From NCBI GenBank assembly GCA_016876035.1, contig VGOE01000020.1, forward strand, positions 1-36,831: a stretch of 36,831 nucleotides of DNA, read 5' to 3'. The number at the start of each line of letters is the position of its first letter. The first letter of the stretch is position 1. This DNA is from Chloroflexota bacterium. GTDB lineage: Bacteria > Chloroflexota > Dehalococcoidia > UBA2247 > RBG-13-53-26. The notes under the pieces were generated by a model that was given only the letters and a program-made list of their open reading frames with translations, searched no databases and was not told where the DNA came from. The translations under genes and the position numbers were made by a program. Below, one piece after another: positions 8,201 to 15,968 of the stretch.

Positions 8201-9422
8201 GGCGCAGGAACTCTGCTGACTCAATGACGCCAGGCAGGTCTTCACCCTCAACCCCCAACTTCATTCCTTCATGAGCCCCGACAGCCACAAAGATGGCCTT
8301 GTATCCCTTATCAAAAAGTGGGTCCAGCGACTCGATTCTGGCGTTTAGCTTGATGTCTACGCCGACGCTCTTGATCTCCTCGATCTCGCGACTGAGTATA
8401 TTGCGGGGCAGGCGATATTCAGGGATACCGACACGCATCATGCCACCAGGTTCGGGTAGGGCCTCATAGACAGTGACTTTATGGCCTAGCTTGCCTATAT
8501 AGTAGGCAGCAGTCAGGCCTGCTGGCCCCGCTCCCACCACCGCTACACTCTTTCTTGTGGGCGCAAGCCTCTTGGCTCTCTCTTTCCAGGAATGGTCACT
8601 GTTGTCATCAGCGAAGCGCTTCAGCATTCGGATACATATCGCTTGTTCCACCACCTTGCCACGCTGGCAAGCAGTCTCGCAGGGGTGAATGCAAACCCGA
8701 CCTAGTGAACCAGGAAAGGGGACCGTCTCCCGAATCACCGCCAAAGCAGCACTGTGCCTTCCTCTGGCGACAAGCCGCACATAGCGAGGGATGTCTATTC
8801 CGGCAGGGCAGGCCTTGTAGCACGGATAGGCAAACTCGATAGCTTTCACTCCCCTTATGTCTTGGCAGACGCGGACGCAGCGCTCGCAGAGAATACACAA
8901 GTTATGGTCTCGAACAAAGAAAGGGCTGTCGGTTCGAACAGGCAGTTTCTTTGGGGTGTAAGGAGGAAGCTCATCTACGCCAACATAGTCCACTGCTCTT
9001 TGCAGTTCGCAGTTACCGTTCTCAGGGCAGACGATGCACCGATCCTCAACGGCAACCTGGCGAAGACAGATATCGAAAGGACTGCATCGCTCACGTCGAT
9101 CACAGGTAAAACAAGCAGTGGGATGCCTCCGCAGTATGGCTTTCAGGTGTTTTCGCCGCAATTCCTGCACCCTTGGCGTCTCAGTCTGAACTACCATCCC
9201 TTGGGAGACCGGCGTAGTGCAGGACAGCAGAACTCTACTGCCCACCTCTGCCAGACAGAGCTGGCAAGCCCTATCAGGCACCTCTTCAGCTAACGCCTTC
9301 AGGCCAGGATAGGCACACAGTGCAGGGATGTAAATCCCGGCTGCTGAAGCCGCCTCCAGAATGGTTCCACCCCGTTTAGCTGTAACCGTTTGCCCGTTTA
9401 TCGTCAGAGTAATATCGTCCAT
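5292..9422 (-). CDS. fdhA: selenocysteine-containing formate dehydrogenase alpha subunit with inserted GltD-like flavin module
   Basis: One gene of 1376 residues read through an in-frame TGA (residue 830, Sec). Domains in order: NuoG-like [2Fe-2S] (Cys36, 53, 56, 68); His/Cys [4Fe-4S] (His100, Cys104, 107, 113); first half of a two-cluster ferredoxin domain (Cys176, 179, 182, 186); a GltD/NfnB-like module at about 200-660 with PCYKACPAGIDIP, an FAD site (VAVVGAGPAGLTAAYY, 293-308), an NAD(P) site (VGVVGGGNVAIDAA, 421-434), YRRTRAEMPA and GGDCATGPASV; the second ferredoxin half (Cys674, 677, 680, 684); then the molybdopterin catalytic part with its own [4Fe-4S] cluster (Cys708, 711, 715, 743), the Sec site DHCARL-U-HAPT and a C-terminal molybdopterin-dinucleotide domain. 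It should oxidise formate or reduce CO2 in the cytoplasm; no signal peptide is seen. The built-in flavin module suggests NAD(P)H coupling without separate HydB/NuoF subunits. An AGAGG site lies 4 nt before the ATG. Confidence 0.92.
6904..6935 (-). promoter_or_regulatory. selenocysteine codon and bacterial SECIS element
   Basis: The TGA at 6935-6933 follows the codons for DHCARL. The hairpin GTGGCC (6920-6915), loop GGTCT (6914-6910), GGCCAC (6909-6904) has the same apical loop sequence, GGUCU, as the Escherichia coli fdhF SECIS. The loop starts 18 nt after the TGA, which is also the fdhF distance as I count it. SelB bound to this loop would deliver Sec-tRNA. The reading frame is unbroken on both sides and encodes the expected protein, so this is a recoding site and not a nonsense mutation. 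Confidence 0.92.
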
Positions 9423-9603
9423 CGCACCTCTTTATTACCGCACTCTTGCTCTTTCTGCAACAAGCTGCCCAATTTTCTTAGGATATTCTACCGCCTGCTG
9501 CGAGAGTACTCAAATCCGTACCGAAGGAGCGCAGAGGGCTTGACGGACAACGAATAGACGTCTATCATCTGAGCACAGCCCCAGTTAATTTCGGAAACGC
9601 CAA

Positions 9604-9632
9604 TTGACAGGGCCCTATTTGAACAATACAAG
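9604..9632 (+). promoter_or_regulatory. candidate sigma-70 promoter for the SDR gene
   Basis: A perfect TTGACA (9604-9609), a 17-nt spacer and TACAAG (9627-9632, four of six consensus bases) lie 41 nt before the SDR start codon. The region also separates it from the divergent formate dehydrogenase gene. Confidence 0.45.
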
Positions 9633-9673
9633 AGAAAGTACAATGACAGAATCTAAAATGAAGGAGGACATTC

Positions 9674-10462
9674 ATGGATCTGGGACTCAAAGGTAAGGTG
9701 GCCATCGTAACCGGTGGGGCAAGGGGTATTGGCAAGGCGACCGTCGAAGCTTACGCCAGAGAAGGGGCTAATGTGGTGATCGGTGATATGTTACTGGATG
9801 AGGCACAGGCGGTGGCGAAAAGTGTATCGAAAGGCGGGGTAAAGGCGATAGCCGTAAAGTGTGATGTGAGCAAAAAAGCCGACGCCGATAACCTCGCGGC
9901 TACTGCCTTGAAGGAATTGGGCAAGATTGACATTCTGTTCAATAACGCCGGGTTTGCCGTGCCGAAGCTTTTCGTTGAAATCGACGAAAAGGATATTGAC
10001 AGGGTTCTTGGTGTTCTGGTCAAAGGAGTGTTTCTTTGTACCCAGGCAGTTCTGCCACATATGATAGAAAAGAACCACGGTAAGATCATTAATACTTGCT
10101 CCATAGCTGGCTTAGAAGGGATGGAGAACTCCAGCATATATAGCGCCGCCAAGTTTGCTGTCCTCGGCCTGACAGAGTCTCTGGCCAAGGAGATGGCAGC
10201 TAACAAGATCAATGTGAATGCGGTTTGTCCTGGTTTCACACGCACCCATTTCTACGACCCCGTGATTACATTGTTGGGTATGTCGCCGGATGACTCCCAG
10301 GCAAGGGAAACCATAGAACAAATGCTAGGTCCAAAGAGCCTCTTTGGGAAAATGATTGACCCCGAAGATATTGCCGCTGCTGTCTTGTTCTTAAGTTCTG
10401 ATATTTCAAGCAGTATGACCGGAACCTACATCAATGTCAGTGGTGGCGCCAGAATGCCTTAA
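9674..10462 (+). CDS. short-chain dehydrogenase/reductase (SDR)
   Basis: A classical SDR of 262 residues with TGGARGIG (13-20), CDVS at about 63-66, NNAG near residue 90-93, the catalytic Ser in NTCSIAG, and YSAAK for Tyr and Lys. Strand 2 ends in an Asp (VVIGDM), which favours NAD(H). The C-terminus SSSMTGTYINVSGGARMP is the family tail with GG kept. GGAGGAC lies 4 nt before the ATG. It is alone on the plus strand, divergent from formate dehydrogenase, and is more distant from the other three SDRs in the window than the 2911 and 35839 copies are from each other. The substrate is unknown. Confidence 0.9.
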   Translation: MDLGLKGKVAIVTGGARGIGKATVEAYAREGANVVIGDMLLDEAQAVAKSVSKGGVKAIAVKCDVSKKADADNLAATALKELGKIDILFNNAGFAVPKLFVEIDEKDIDRVLGVLVKGVFLCTQAVLPHMIEKNHGKIINTCSIAGLEGMENSSIYSAAKFAVLGLTESLAKEMAANKINVNAVCPGFTRTHFYDPVITLLGMSPDDSQARETIEQMLGPKSLFGKMIDPEDIAAAVLFLSSDISSSMTGTYINVSGGARMP

Positions 10463-10873
10463 GCTGGCACTCGAGTCCGTCTATCTGTGGGGGAGACCCT
10501 TACCAATGTTGGTTCGCTTTGCAAGGCGTTCGTGATCCAGAGATCAGACTCCTCGGGAATCTGATAGATGGAGGCCCGCCCCTTTCTACGAGTGGATGTC
10601 CCCGACTTTCAGCAAAGCAGAGACAAGACTCTACCTGCCCATCAGACCTTATGCCAAATCACCAGCTTTGCGCCGGGTCCCTCGAGAGTCAAGCGGCGCT
10701 CTAATGCTTAGTTACAATAATTAGCGTTACATCAGTGAACTAGGGACCCTTCTCTGCCTTCGGCGGATCAGGACGGCAAAATAGGCCTGCTATCCTGAGC
10801 GTAGCGAAGAATCTCACTTCGCTGATTTCAACAAGTAAGCATTAGCACTTGGGAACCGAGATAGGCGTGCCAA
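10463..10873. other. convergent intergenic stretch with repeat
   Basis: About 410 bases between the ends of an SDR gene and a flavoprotein gene. No supported gene. The right half is the dispersed repeat at 10742-10845. A 7-bp hairpin within it (AGCGAAG at 10803-10809, CTTCGCT at 10817-10823) could serve as a weak bidirectional transcription stop. Confidence 0.6.
10742..10845 (-). repeat. dispersed intergenic repeat, copy 1
   Basis: Read on the minus strand this segment aligns with 27279-27377 on the plus strand. Shared blocks, in the same order, include GAAATCAG, GAGATTCTTC, GCTCAGG, CAGGCCTAT, CTGATC, GCCG and AAGGGTC. A shorter related piece lies at 32200-32240. The similarity is roughly 80% by eye over the best part. 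No open frame is conserved, so it looks like a REP- or MITE-like element. Confidence 0.6.
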
Positions 10874-12538
10874 TCATTCCAAATAGGTCTTGATATACTT
10901 CTCCATGATAGGCGTAGGCTTCCACCATTTCTTAACGCCCATATCCTCAGCCACCTTATCGGCAGCGAGGTAACCTGGTCCCCCGAGCACCATACCGCCC
11001 GGATAGGTAGAGGCCCCACAGACGTAGAGGCCATCAATGGGTGTCTTAGTGCTGGAGCAGTCTTGATTAGGGCGAAGGCAACCCAATTGCACCGGCGTGT
11101 AGTCGCCGTGTTTGATTCCACCGCGGCGCATGTTGGGGAAGCGGGTCACAATGTCCTCCGGAGTCTCCTGATTGGTCATGACGATATTCTCTCGCTTCAT
11201 GTTGGGAGCGGCCTTCTGCCATTTGGACAGGATGGCCTCCTCCACCTCAGGGCCACGTTTTTCCCACCCACCATCAATGCTGTAAGGAGCATGCATCTGG
11301 AAAAAGGAGACTTCTTTGTTACCGGGCATGCGGACAAGATGCTTATCCCAGAAGCTTTCGCAGGTGGCATGGCCACCGAAGTTTTTCAGATCGATCTTGC
11401 CAGCCGTCACATTGTCCCAGTGTGCAAGAATCTGATCCATGCTTTCAAACCCGAATATGGTCATGAAGGCCTCGTTGACCCATGGATCACGGCAGGCATA
11501 GCGTGGCGCCTCCTCAGAGACAACGTGCAGCGTGTTGAGACTCCACTTGTCGTATTTCCATCCCTCAACCGCGGCCTTGAGATTGACAGGGAGATTCTCT
11601 TTCCCAACGAGATCGAGGAATGTGGTATGCGGGTCGAGGCTGGAGACAATAACCTTGCTGAAGAGGGTGCGGCCCTCCCAAAGCTCGACCCCGGAGACAG
11701 CGCCCTTCTGTGTGATTATCTTGTTGACCTGCGACGACTCAAGAATCACGCCGCCTGCCTGGACGATCGCCCGTCCTAGGGAACCAGCCAACTTGTGTGA
11801 ACCGCCGTGGCAGTAATTCTTGTTCGTACCCCGGTCGAGAAGCAGAGGCACAAAGAAGCCGACCCCGGTCTCTCTGGGGTCCAGACCCCACATGCAGGAG
11901 ACATACAGCAAGAGAGCACGAACACGGTCGTTCTCAAAGGTCTTCGTAATGATCTCCAGGGGGCTTTGCTCGGTGAGTTCCAGCATCTCTCGGCCAATTT
12001 CGGTGCGTTGTAGTGCTATCGAGGTATCTACGGGAGGCATAGGCGGCAGGTAAGTAGCTGGAGCGATTATCTCTCTGACTATCTGGCGCCATCTTGCCAT
12101 GACCTTGCTAAACGTCACGGCATCTTTGGTTGAAAACTTGTGTATGGAGTCAGCCGTGTCTTCAATCATGCGTGTCAGAAGCAGTGAGTTGCCGTCCCTG
12201 AACACCATGGCGGTCTGAACATTGGGATTGATCCACACCAAGCCATGGCGGCTCAAATCAAAGTCTCTGAGGACGGGCATGTAGTCGACCATCATGTGAT
12301 AGATGGCGTGCATATTGGAGTAGAATCCCGGATAGAGGATCTCCTCCGTGGCCAGGCCGCCTCCGATCTCGTAGCGACGCTCCACCAGAGCAACTTTGAG
12401 GCCAGCCCTGGCCAGATAGGCTGCCGTTATCAGGCCGTTGGGCCCAGCCCCGATGACAATTACGTCCCATTCACTCTCAGGGGGGAACTCTTCAAAAAAG
12501 CTTTGGGGGTGCTGGAAGCCTTTGAACTCTATCGCCAT
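10874..12538 (-). CDS. phytoene desaturase-like FAD-dependent oxidoreductase
   Basis: The protein has 554 residues from the chosen start. It has an N-terminal dinucleotide-binding motif, VIVIGAGPNGLITAAYLA, followed by LVERRYEIGGG, and a C-terminal GLYVCGASTYPGGMVLGGPGY, which together mark the CrtI/carotenoid-isomerase-like flavoprotein family. No membrane segment or signal peptide is seen. The frame opens 35 codons earlier, but those codons overlap the upstream gene; the ATG at 12538 has AGGAG 7 nt upstream and is chosen. It follows the related flavoprotein gene with a 19-nt gap, so they are very probably one operon and may act together. No other carotenoid gene (crtB, crtE) is near, so the substrate may be a different polyunsaturated or isoprenoid compound. 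Confidence 0.82.
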   Translation of the reverse strand: MAIEFKGFQHPQSFFEEFPPESEWDVIVIGAGPNGLITAAYLARAGLKVALVERRYEIGGGLATEEILYPGFYSNMHAIYHMMVDYMPVLRDFDLSRHGLVWINPNVQTAMVFRDGNSLLLTRMIEDTADSIHKFSTKDAVTFSKVMARWRQIVREIIAPATYLPPMPPVDTSIALQRTEIGREMLELTEQSPLEIITKTFENDRVRALLLYVSCMWGLDPRETGVGFFVPLLLDRGTNKNYCHGGSHKLAGSLGRAIVQAGGVILESSQVNKIITQKGAVSGVELWEGRTLFSKVIVSSLDPHTTFLDLVGKENLPVNLKAAVEGWKYDKWSLNTLHVVSEEAPRYACRDPWVNEAFMTIFGFESMDQILAHWDNVTAGKIDLKNFGGHATCESFWDKHLVRMPGNKEVSFFQMHAPYSIDGGWEKRGPEVEEAILSKWQKAAPNMKRENIVMTNQETPEDIVTRFPNMRRGGIKHGDYTPVQLGCLRPNQDCSSTKTPIDGLYVCGASTYPGGMVLGGPGYLAADKVAEDMGVKKWWKPTPIMEKYIKTYLE

Positions 12539-12557
12539 GGTATTTCTCCTTTTTCCT

Positions 12558-14279
12558 TTAGCGCCCTGCGGCTGATATCTTTCCTTGCTGGGGTATATAC
12601 CAGGGTGAGGGGTACCACCAGCTACCTGGTTTGGCAATGCCATCCTCGATGAGAATGTGCATCAGGTTGTAACCCACAGCCATGAGGCACAAGCCTCCTG
12701 GGTGGGCCGCTGACTGGTGGGCCAGGTAAAGGCCCTCGATCTGAGGAACGCGGTAACGAGCCAACTCCGGCAGTGGGCGCTCGTTCCACCACTCATCCCG
12801 GTCGCAACGGATCCCATACCATGAGCCTCCCAGCATCCCTGTGTTGCGGAACTCCTGCTCCAGAGGGCTATCGCTGAAGATACGGACAAGGTTGTCGTCA
12901 TCAAGGTTCTCAACTACACAACTGAGCGCCTGCCGCATATATTCGTCCCACTTCTTCTTGTCGTTCTTCTTGTCCATGGCGTATAGCCCGTCCACGTTGT
13001 ACTCGGGGGTGGGTACCATCATCCACAGCGGCCCGTTAATGTGGAAGCCGGGACGGGTGGACTGGGGCTGGGTGCGGTCGTACAGTTCCGCGGCAACCAT
13101 ACCCCAGATGGCTCTCTCCGGAGGGATGGTGAGATTCTCCTGGCGACCAAGCACATTCTCTACGTTTTCAAAGTAGATCTTTCGCGAATCCATGGGGAAA
13201 AACCCACCGACAAAAGAACCCCACTCCTCAGGTGGCTTGATCCGGAACTTAGGACGGTAGCGTAGCCGTTCACGGGTGAGGTAATGGGTCATGTACAGGC
13301 TTCCCCCTTTGAGACTGAGGTCCTTTATTCGCTGGAGGAAACCCTTGTCCAAATGCCTTGTCCCGAGGAGATCGAGGAATGTGGGCTTGATGTGAACTGC
13401 GCTGATCACGGCTTTGTTGGCGTAGATCTTCTTGGCACCCCAGGTAGCATCATCCCTAAGTCGCACCCCCACGGCCCGTCCGTGTTCAACAAGAATCTCC
13501 TCCACCGGACAGCAGGTGCGCACTACCGTTCCGTGAGCTACCGCACAGCGAAAGATAGCGTGGTAATAGCCATGCATGTTTCCTCGAGAGGCGACGGGTT
13601 TAGCTACAGCAGGTGGAATGACGGTGGCCACGCTGCACAGGGCTGGGATACCCACTCCCTGCATGTGGCCATGGGCTCCCGAAACCAGGGCTATGTATGC
13701 CTGGTTCACCTTGAAAGGCTCGCACTCTATGTATTCGTCCATAAGATCAAATAGGGACATCTCGAGCAGCTCTTTCGTCCACATGTCCGGCTGATGCTGC
13801 TTATATACCTGCATATACGGGATGGTATGTTCGTTCAGCTCAACTTCAGGGGGATGCGGTGGACACCAGAAGGTGGCCCGCATGAGGTCTTTGTAGAAGG
13901 GCGGATCACTGAGCAGGCCAGTTATCTTGGCCCACCCCATAATATCCTTTTCAGGCACCGGCACCAGCCCGTCACTGGTCAGCATGTTAGCATGGAGTGC
14001 CAGCTCCACCATCTCGCGCGGGTTGTAGTCCATGCGGAACCCATAGCGCCAGAGTTCTAGCTGTTCCCACCCCGGGGCTGATCCCCCGTAGTTGCCTATG
14101 GCGTGAGGCTGGATGCGCACGCCGGCAATAGGCTCCGCAGTCTCCTGTGCCCCGCCGCATTCCGGGCGCTCTTCCAGCAGACAAACGCTCACTCCGCATT
14201 TCGCCAGATAGGCAGCTACCGTTGTGCCATTGTGACCCGCACCTATGATTACGACGTCATATCTCTCCTCTTTGCCCAT
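12558..14279 (-). CDS. phytoene desaturase-like FAD-dependent oxidoreductase
   Basis: The protein has 573 residues. Its N-terminus carries VVIIGAGHNGTTVAAYLA (residues 9-26) and LLEERPECGGA for FAD binding, and the C-terminus has GLYLAHQSAAHPGGLCLMAVGYN, the usual family closing motif. It is a diverged paralogue of the next gene, encoded 19 nt downstream. Compared with typical CrtI proteins of about 490-510 residues it is longer in the middle. GGAGG lies 4 nt before the ATG. The pair could form a heteromer, since tandem CrtI-like genes often act on one pathway, but nothing in the window names a substrate. Confidence 0.8.
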   Translation of the reverse strand: MGKEERYDVVIIGAGHNGTTVAAYLAKCGVSVCLLEERPECGGAQETAEPIAGVRIQPHAIGNYGGSAPGWEQLELWRYGFRMDYNPREMVELALHANMLTSDGLVPVPEKDIMGWAKITGLLSDPPFYKDLMRATFWCPPHPPEVELNEHTIPYMQVYKQHQPDMWTKELLEMSLFDLMDEYIECEPFKVNQAYIALVSGAHGHMQGVGIPALCSVATVIPPAVAKPVASRGNMHGYYHAIFRCAVAHGTVVRTCCPVEEILVEHGRAVGVRLRDDATWGAKKIYANKAVISAVHIKPTFLDLLGTRHLDKGFLQRIKDLSLKGGSLYMTHYLTRERLRYRPKFRIKPPEEWGSFVGGFFPMDSRKIYFENVENVLGRQENLTIPPERAIWGMVAAELYDRTQPQSTRPGFHINGPLWMMVPTPEYNVDGLYAMDKKNDKKKWDEYMRQALSCVVENLDDDNLVRIFSDSPLEQEFRNTGMLGGSWYGIRCDRDEWWNERPLPELARYRVPQIEGLYLAHQSAAHPGGLCLMAVGYNLMHILIEDGIAKPGSWWYPSPWYIPQQGKISAAGR

Positions 14280-14803
14280 GCATCCTCCTTTCCTGGGGGC
14301 CTATCTCAAGGCTAACCTGCATGATCTCGCCAACAAGAGCAGGACAATTAACTTAGGATTAATGCGTATCTTCGCGGCTGTTGCCCTACCCCTTGATCAT
14401 CCTATGGTAGTTTGCTCTAGCCCTGATGTCAATCCCTTGCATGACGAGGTAGTTTAATGCGCCTTCGCTTTGATTCAGCGTCTTTATCAAAGCTACAGCA
14501 GCCAATGAGTGCTGTTGACAGTGTCAACCCTGTCCAGCTACAACTTGACAAGCTAATCGCGCCTATGAAAAAATACCTACGGAGGCTGTGCACCGGAAGA
14601 TTCGTATCATGCCAAAATTTGATGCCCACAGCGACGGCTCTAAGGCCGCACCAGCTTCTAACCGGCTCTTCCAGAAATTCTTTCTGAAGCCGATGCGTGC
14701 GCCGATTCGATTAGACTGCAGTGTCTCTCGAAGAATAAGTGAGAAGTGACGGTGCCATGAGTGTGCCACCGTCTCAAGAACCAAGCGGAAAGGAAGGTTT
14801 TGG
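14280..14803. other. divergent intergenic stretch with operator-like palindromes
   Basis: About 520 bases between divergent genes. No supported protein. It contains the palindrome and promoter-like sequence at 14514-14544 and a hairpin, GACGGTG (14747-14753) and CACCGTC (14768-14774), located 30 nt before the DUF6125 start, which could sit in the leader of that mRNA. Confidence 0.5.
14514..14544 (+). promoter_or_regulatory. candidate promoter with overlapping operator palindrome
   Basis: GTTGACAGTGTCAAC (14514-14528) is a perfect 7-1-7 palindrome that contains a consensus TTGACA. TACAAC follows at 14539-14544, giving an 18-nt spacer. A repressor bound at the palindrome would cover the -35 box. 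The nearest plus-strand gene starts 260 nt downstream, so the leader would be long; the assignment is tentative. Confidence 0.3.
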
Positions 14804-15376
14804 ATGGCGAAAGAGTTGAATGATCTCAGTGGCCCCTACAATCCACATCTAACCTTTGATATGTTCTCCAAGGAGTTTCTGCTTAAGCTGATGCAGGTGT
14901 GGCAATTTGCCTGGCTCCATTTGTCAGAGGCCTGGTACAAAGAAGTGGAACTGAAGTGCGGTCGTGAGGTGGCTGATGAACTGGAGATAAAATCCTGGTG
15001 CCGGATGGCCGAGAGGGTAAACCCGCGGTATGCCAAGGTGGGCAATATTGAACTGAAAACCGTGGTCGATTCCATGAAAGCTCTCCAGTTGCCCCTGGAC
15101 AACACCACTGGCGGGCTATATCCCATCATAGTTGAGATCATAAACGAGAACCATGTCATCTGGACTTTACCCAGGTGTAAGTCACTGGAGTTTTTTGAGG
15201 CCAAAGACCCGGGCAGGATAAACCAGGTCTGCTATGTTAACGAGAAGAAGGTGATAGAAAGATACCTTATTAACCGCAAGATAAAGGTAACTCCCCTTAA
15301 GCTTCCCCCCCGCAAAAGCCCCGATGAGATCGCCTGTAAGTGGGAGGCCATTATGACCAACGAGGATCAGTGGTAG
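14804..15376 (+). CDS. DUF6125 family protein
   Basis: The protein has 190 residues and matches the DUF6125 pattern along its length: DLSGPYNP at the start, FSKEFLLKL, a Trp-rich helix (FAWLHLSEAWY), MKALQLP in the middle, and the family signature VTPLKLPPRKSPDEIACKWE at the end. Four or five Cys residues (about 52, 66, 124, 142 and 177) are partly at family positions, so a metal or thiol role is possible. The function is unknown. GGAAGG lies 6 nt before the ATG. Two desulforedoxin-like mini-genes follow within 250 nt on the same strand, and the three are probably cotranscribed. Confidence 0.78.
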   Translation: MAKELNDLSGPYNPHLTFDMFSKEFLLKLMQVWQFAWLHLSEAWYKEVELKCGREVADELEIKSWCRMAERVNPRYAKVGNIELKTVVDSMKALQLPLDNTTGGLYPIIVEIINENHVIWTLPRCKSLEFFEAKDPGRINQVCYVNEKKVIERYLINRKIKVTPLKLPPRKSPDEIACKWEAIMTNEDQW

Positions 15377-15438
15377 GCAGATCACATTAGAATTAGAGCA
15401 CACGCTAGATACGTGAGTTTTGGTAAAGGAGCTGAGAG

Positions 15439-15558
15439 ATGGCAAACCAGATAGGCAAGAGGTACTTCTGCCCCAAGTGCGGCTCAGAGTTCATTGTTAC
15501 CCGCGGAGGCGAAGGCACCGTCCATTGCTGTGGCCAGCCGATGCAATTGAAGAAATAG
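15439..15558 (+). CDS. desulforedoxin-like mini-protein
   Basis: The protein has 39 residues: RYFCPKCGSEF, then TRGGEGTVHCCGQPM. Cys11, Cys14, Cys30 and Cys31 form the C-x2-C ... C-C iron site of desulforedoxin and of the N-terminal domain of desulfoferrodoxin, and CCGxPM is the diagnostic ending. It should bind one iron as Fe(Cys)4 and carry single electrons in the cytoplasm, probably as a homodimer as desulforedoxin does. AAGGAG lies 7 nt before the ATG. The superoxide-reducing C-terminal domain of desulfoferrodoxin is absent. Confidence 0.85.
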   Translation: MANQIGKRYFCPKCGSEFIVTRGGEGTVHCCGQPMQLKK

Positions 15559-15609
15559 CCGAGCCGACAAGACCTGAAATACTGTAGGAGTAGGAGGTTG
15601 TGAGCTTAA

Positions 15610-15753
15610 ATGGCCAATCAGTTAGGTAAGAGGTACCGCTGCGAAGTCTGTAACACCGAGGTTCTGTGCACCAAGCAAGGTCAGGGTGCTGTTAGCTGCT
15701 GCGGCAAAGAAATGACAGAGCAACAGCCGAGACCATTGCCCTCTTCAGACTAG
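15610..15753 (+). CDS. desulforedoxin-like mini-protein, second copy
   Basis: The protein has 47 residues and shares MANQxGKRYxC with its upstream neighbour. Cys11, Cys14, Cys30 and Cys31 are all kept (CEVC and CCGKEM), with an extra Cys20 and a polar, Pro-rich tail of about 12 residues. It is a tandem duplicate encoded 51 nt after the first copy. TAGGAGG lies about 12 nt before the ATG. The changes TKQGQG for TRGGEG and CCGKEM for CCGQPM suggest the two copies have separated in redox potential or partner. Confidence 0.8.
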   Translation: MANQLGKRYRCEVCNTEVLCTKQGQGAVSCCGKEMTEQQPRPLPSSD

Positions 15754-15935
15754 ATTTTGATTTTCGTCTGCATAGTCCTGTAATCTTTATCATGCCCTGC
15801 TCACAGCGGCGTAATTCTATATTGACGTGCAGCAGGGAGTTCACGATTCGACGGTTTCACCTGTGCCGTTGTTGCTGCTATGCTTATGCTTCCCCTTTTT
15901 GTGACTCATGAAGGGCGACCTCTTCCACTCTGTGG

Positions 15936-15944
15936 TGCTATAAT
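15936..15944 (+). promoter_or_regulatory. extended -10 promoter for the phosphatase-nth genes
   Basis: TGCTATAAT is a perfect extended -10 element (TG-n-TATAAT) ending 24 nt before the TTG start. No clear -35 box is present, which is acceptable for extended -10 promoters. The AAGGAGG ribosome binding site (15955-15961) would lie very near the transcript's 5' end. Confidence 0.5.
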
Positions 15945-15968
15945 CCACTTGCTCAAGGAGGCGATCTC

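Noticed and set aside
5292-9422. Two separate genes, or a nonsense-mutated formate dehydrogenase
   Set aside because: The TGA falls exactly at the known Sec position, a matching SECIS hairpin follows at the right distance, and the frame is intact on both sides. A second start right after the TGA would lack a ribosome binding site and the catalytic residue.
15754-15968. Cobalamin riboswitch upstream of the CobC-like phosphatase
   Set aside because: No B12-box-like sequence was seen, and the extended -10 promoter leaves almost no leader for a riboswitch.
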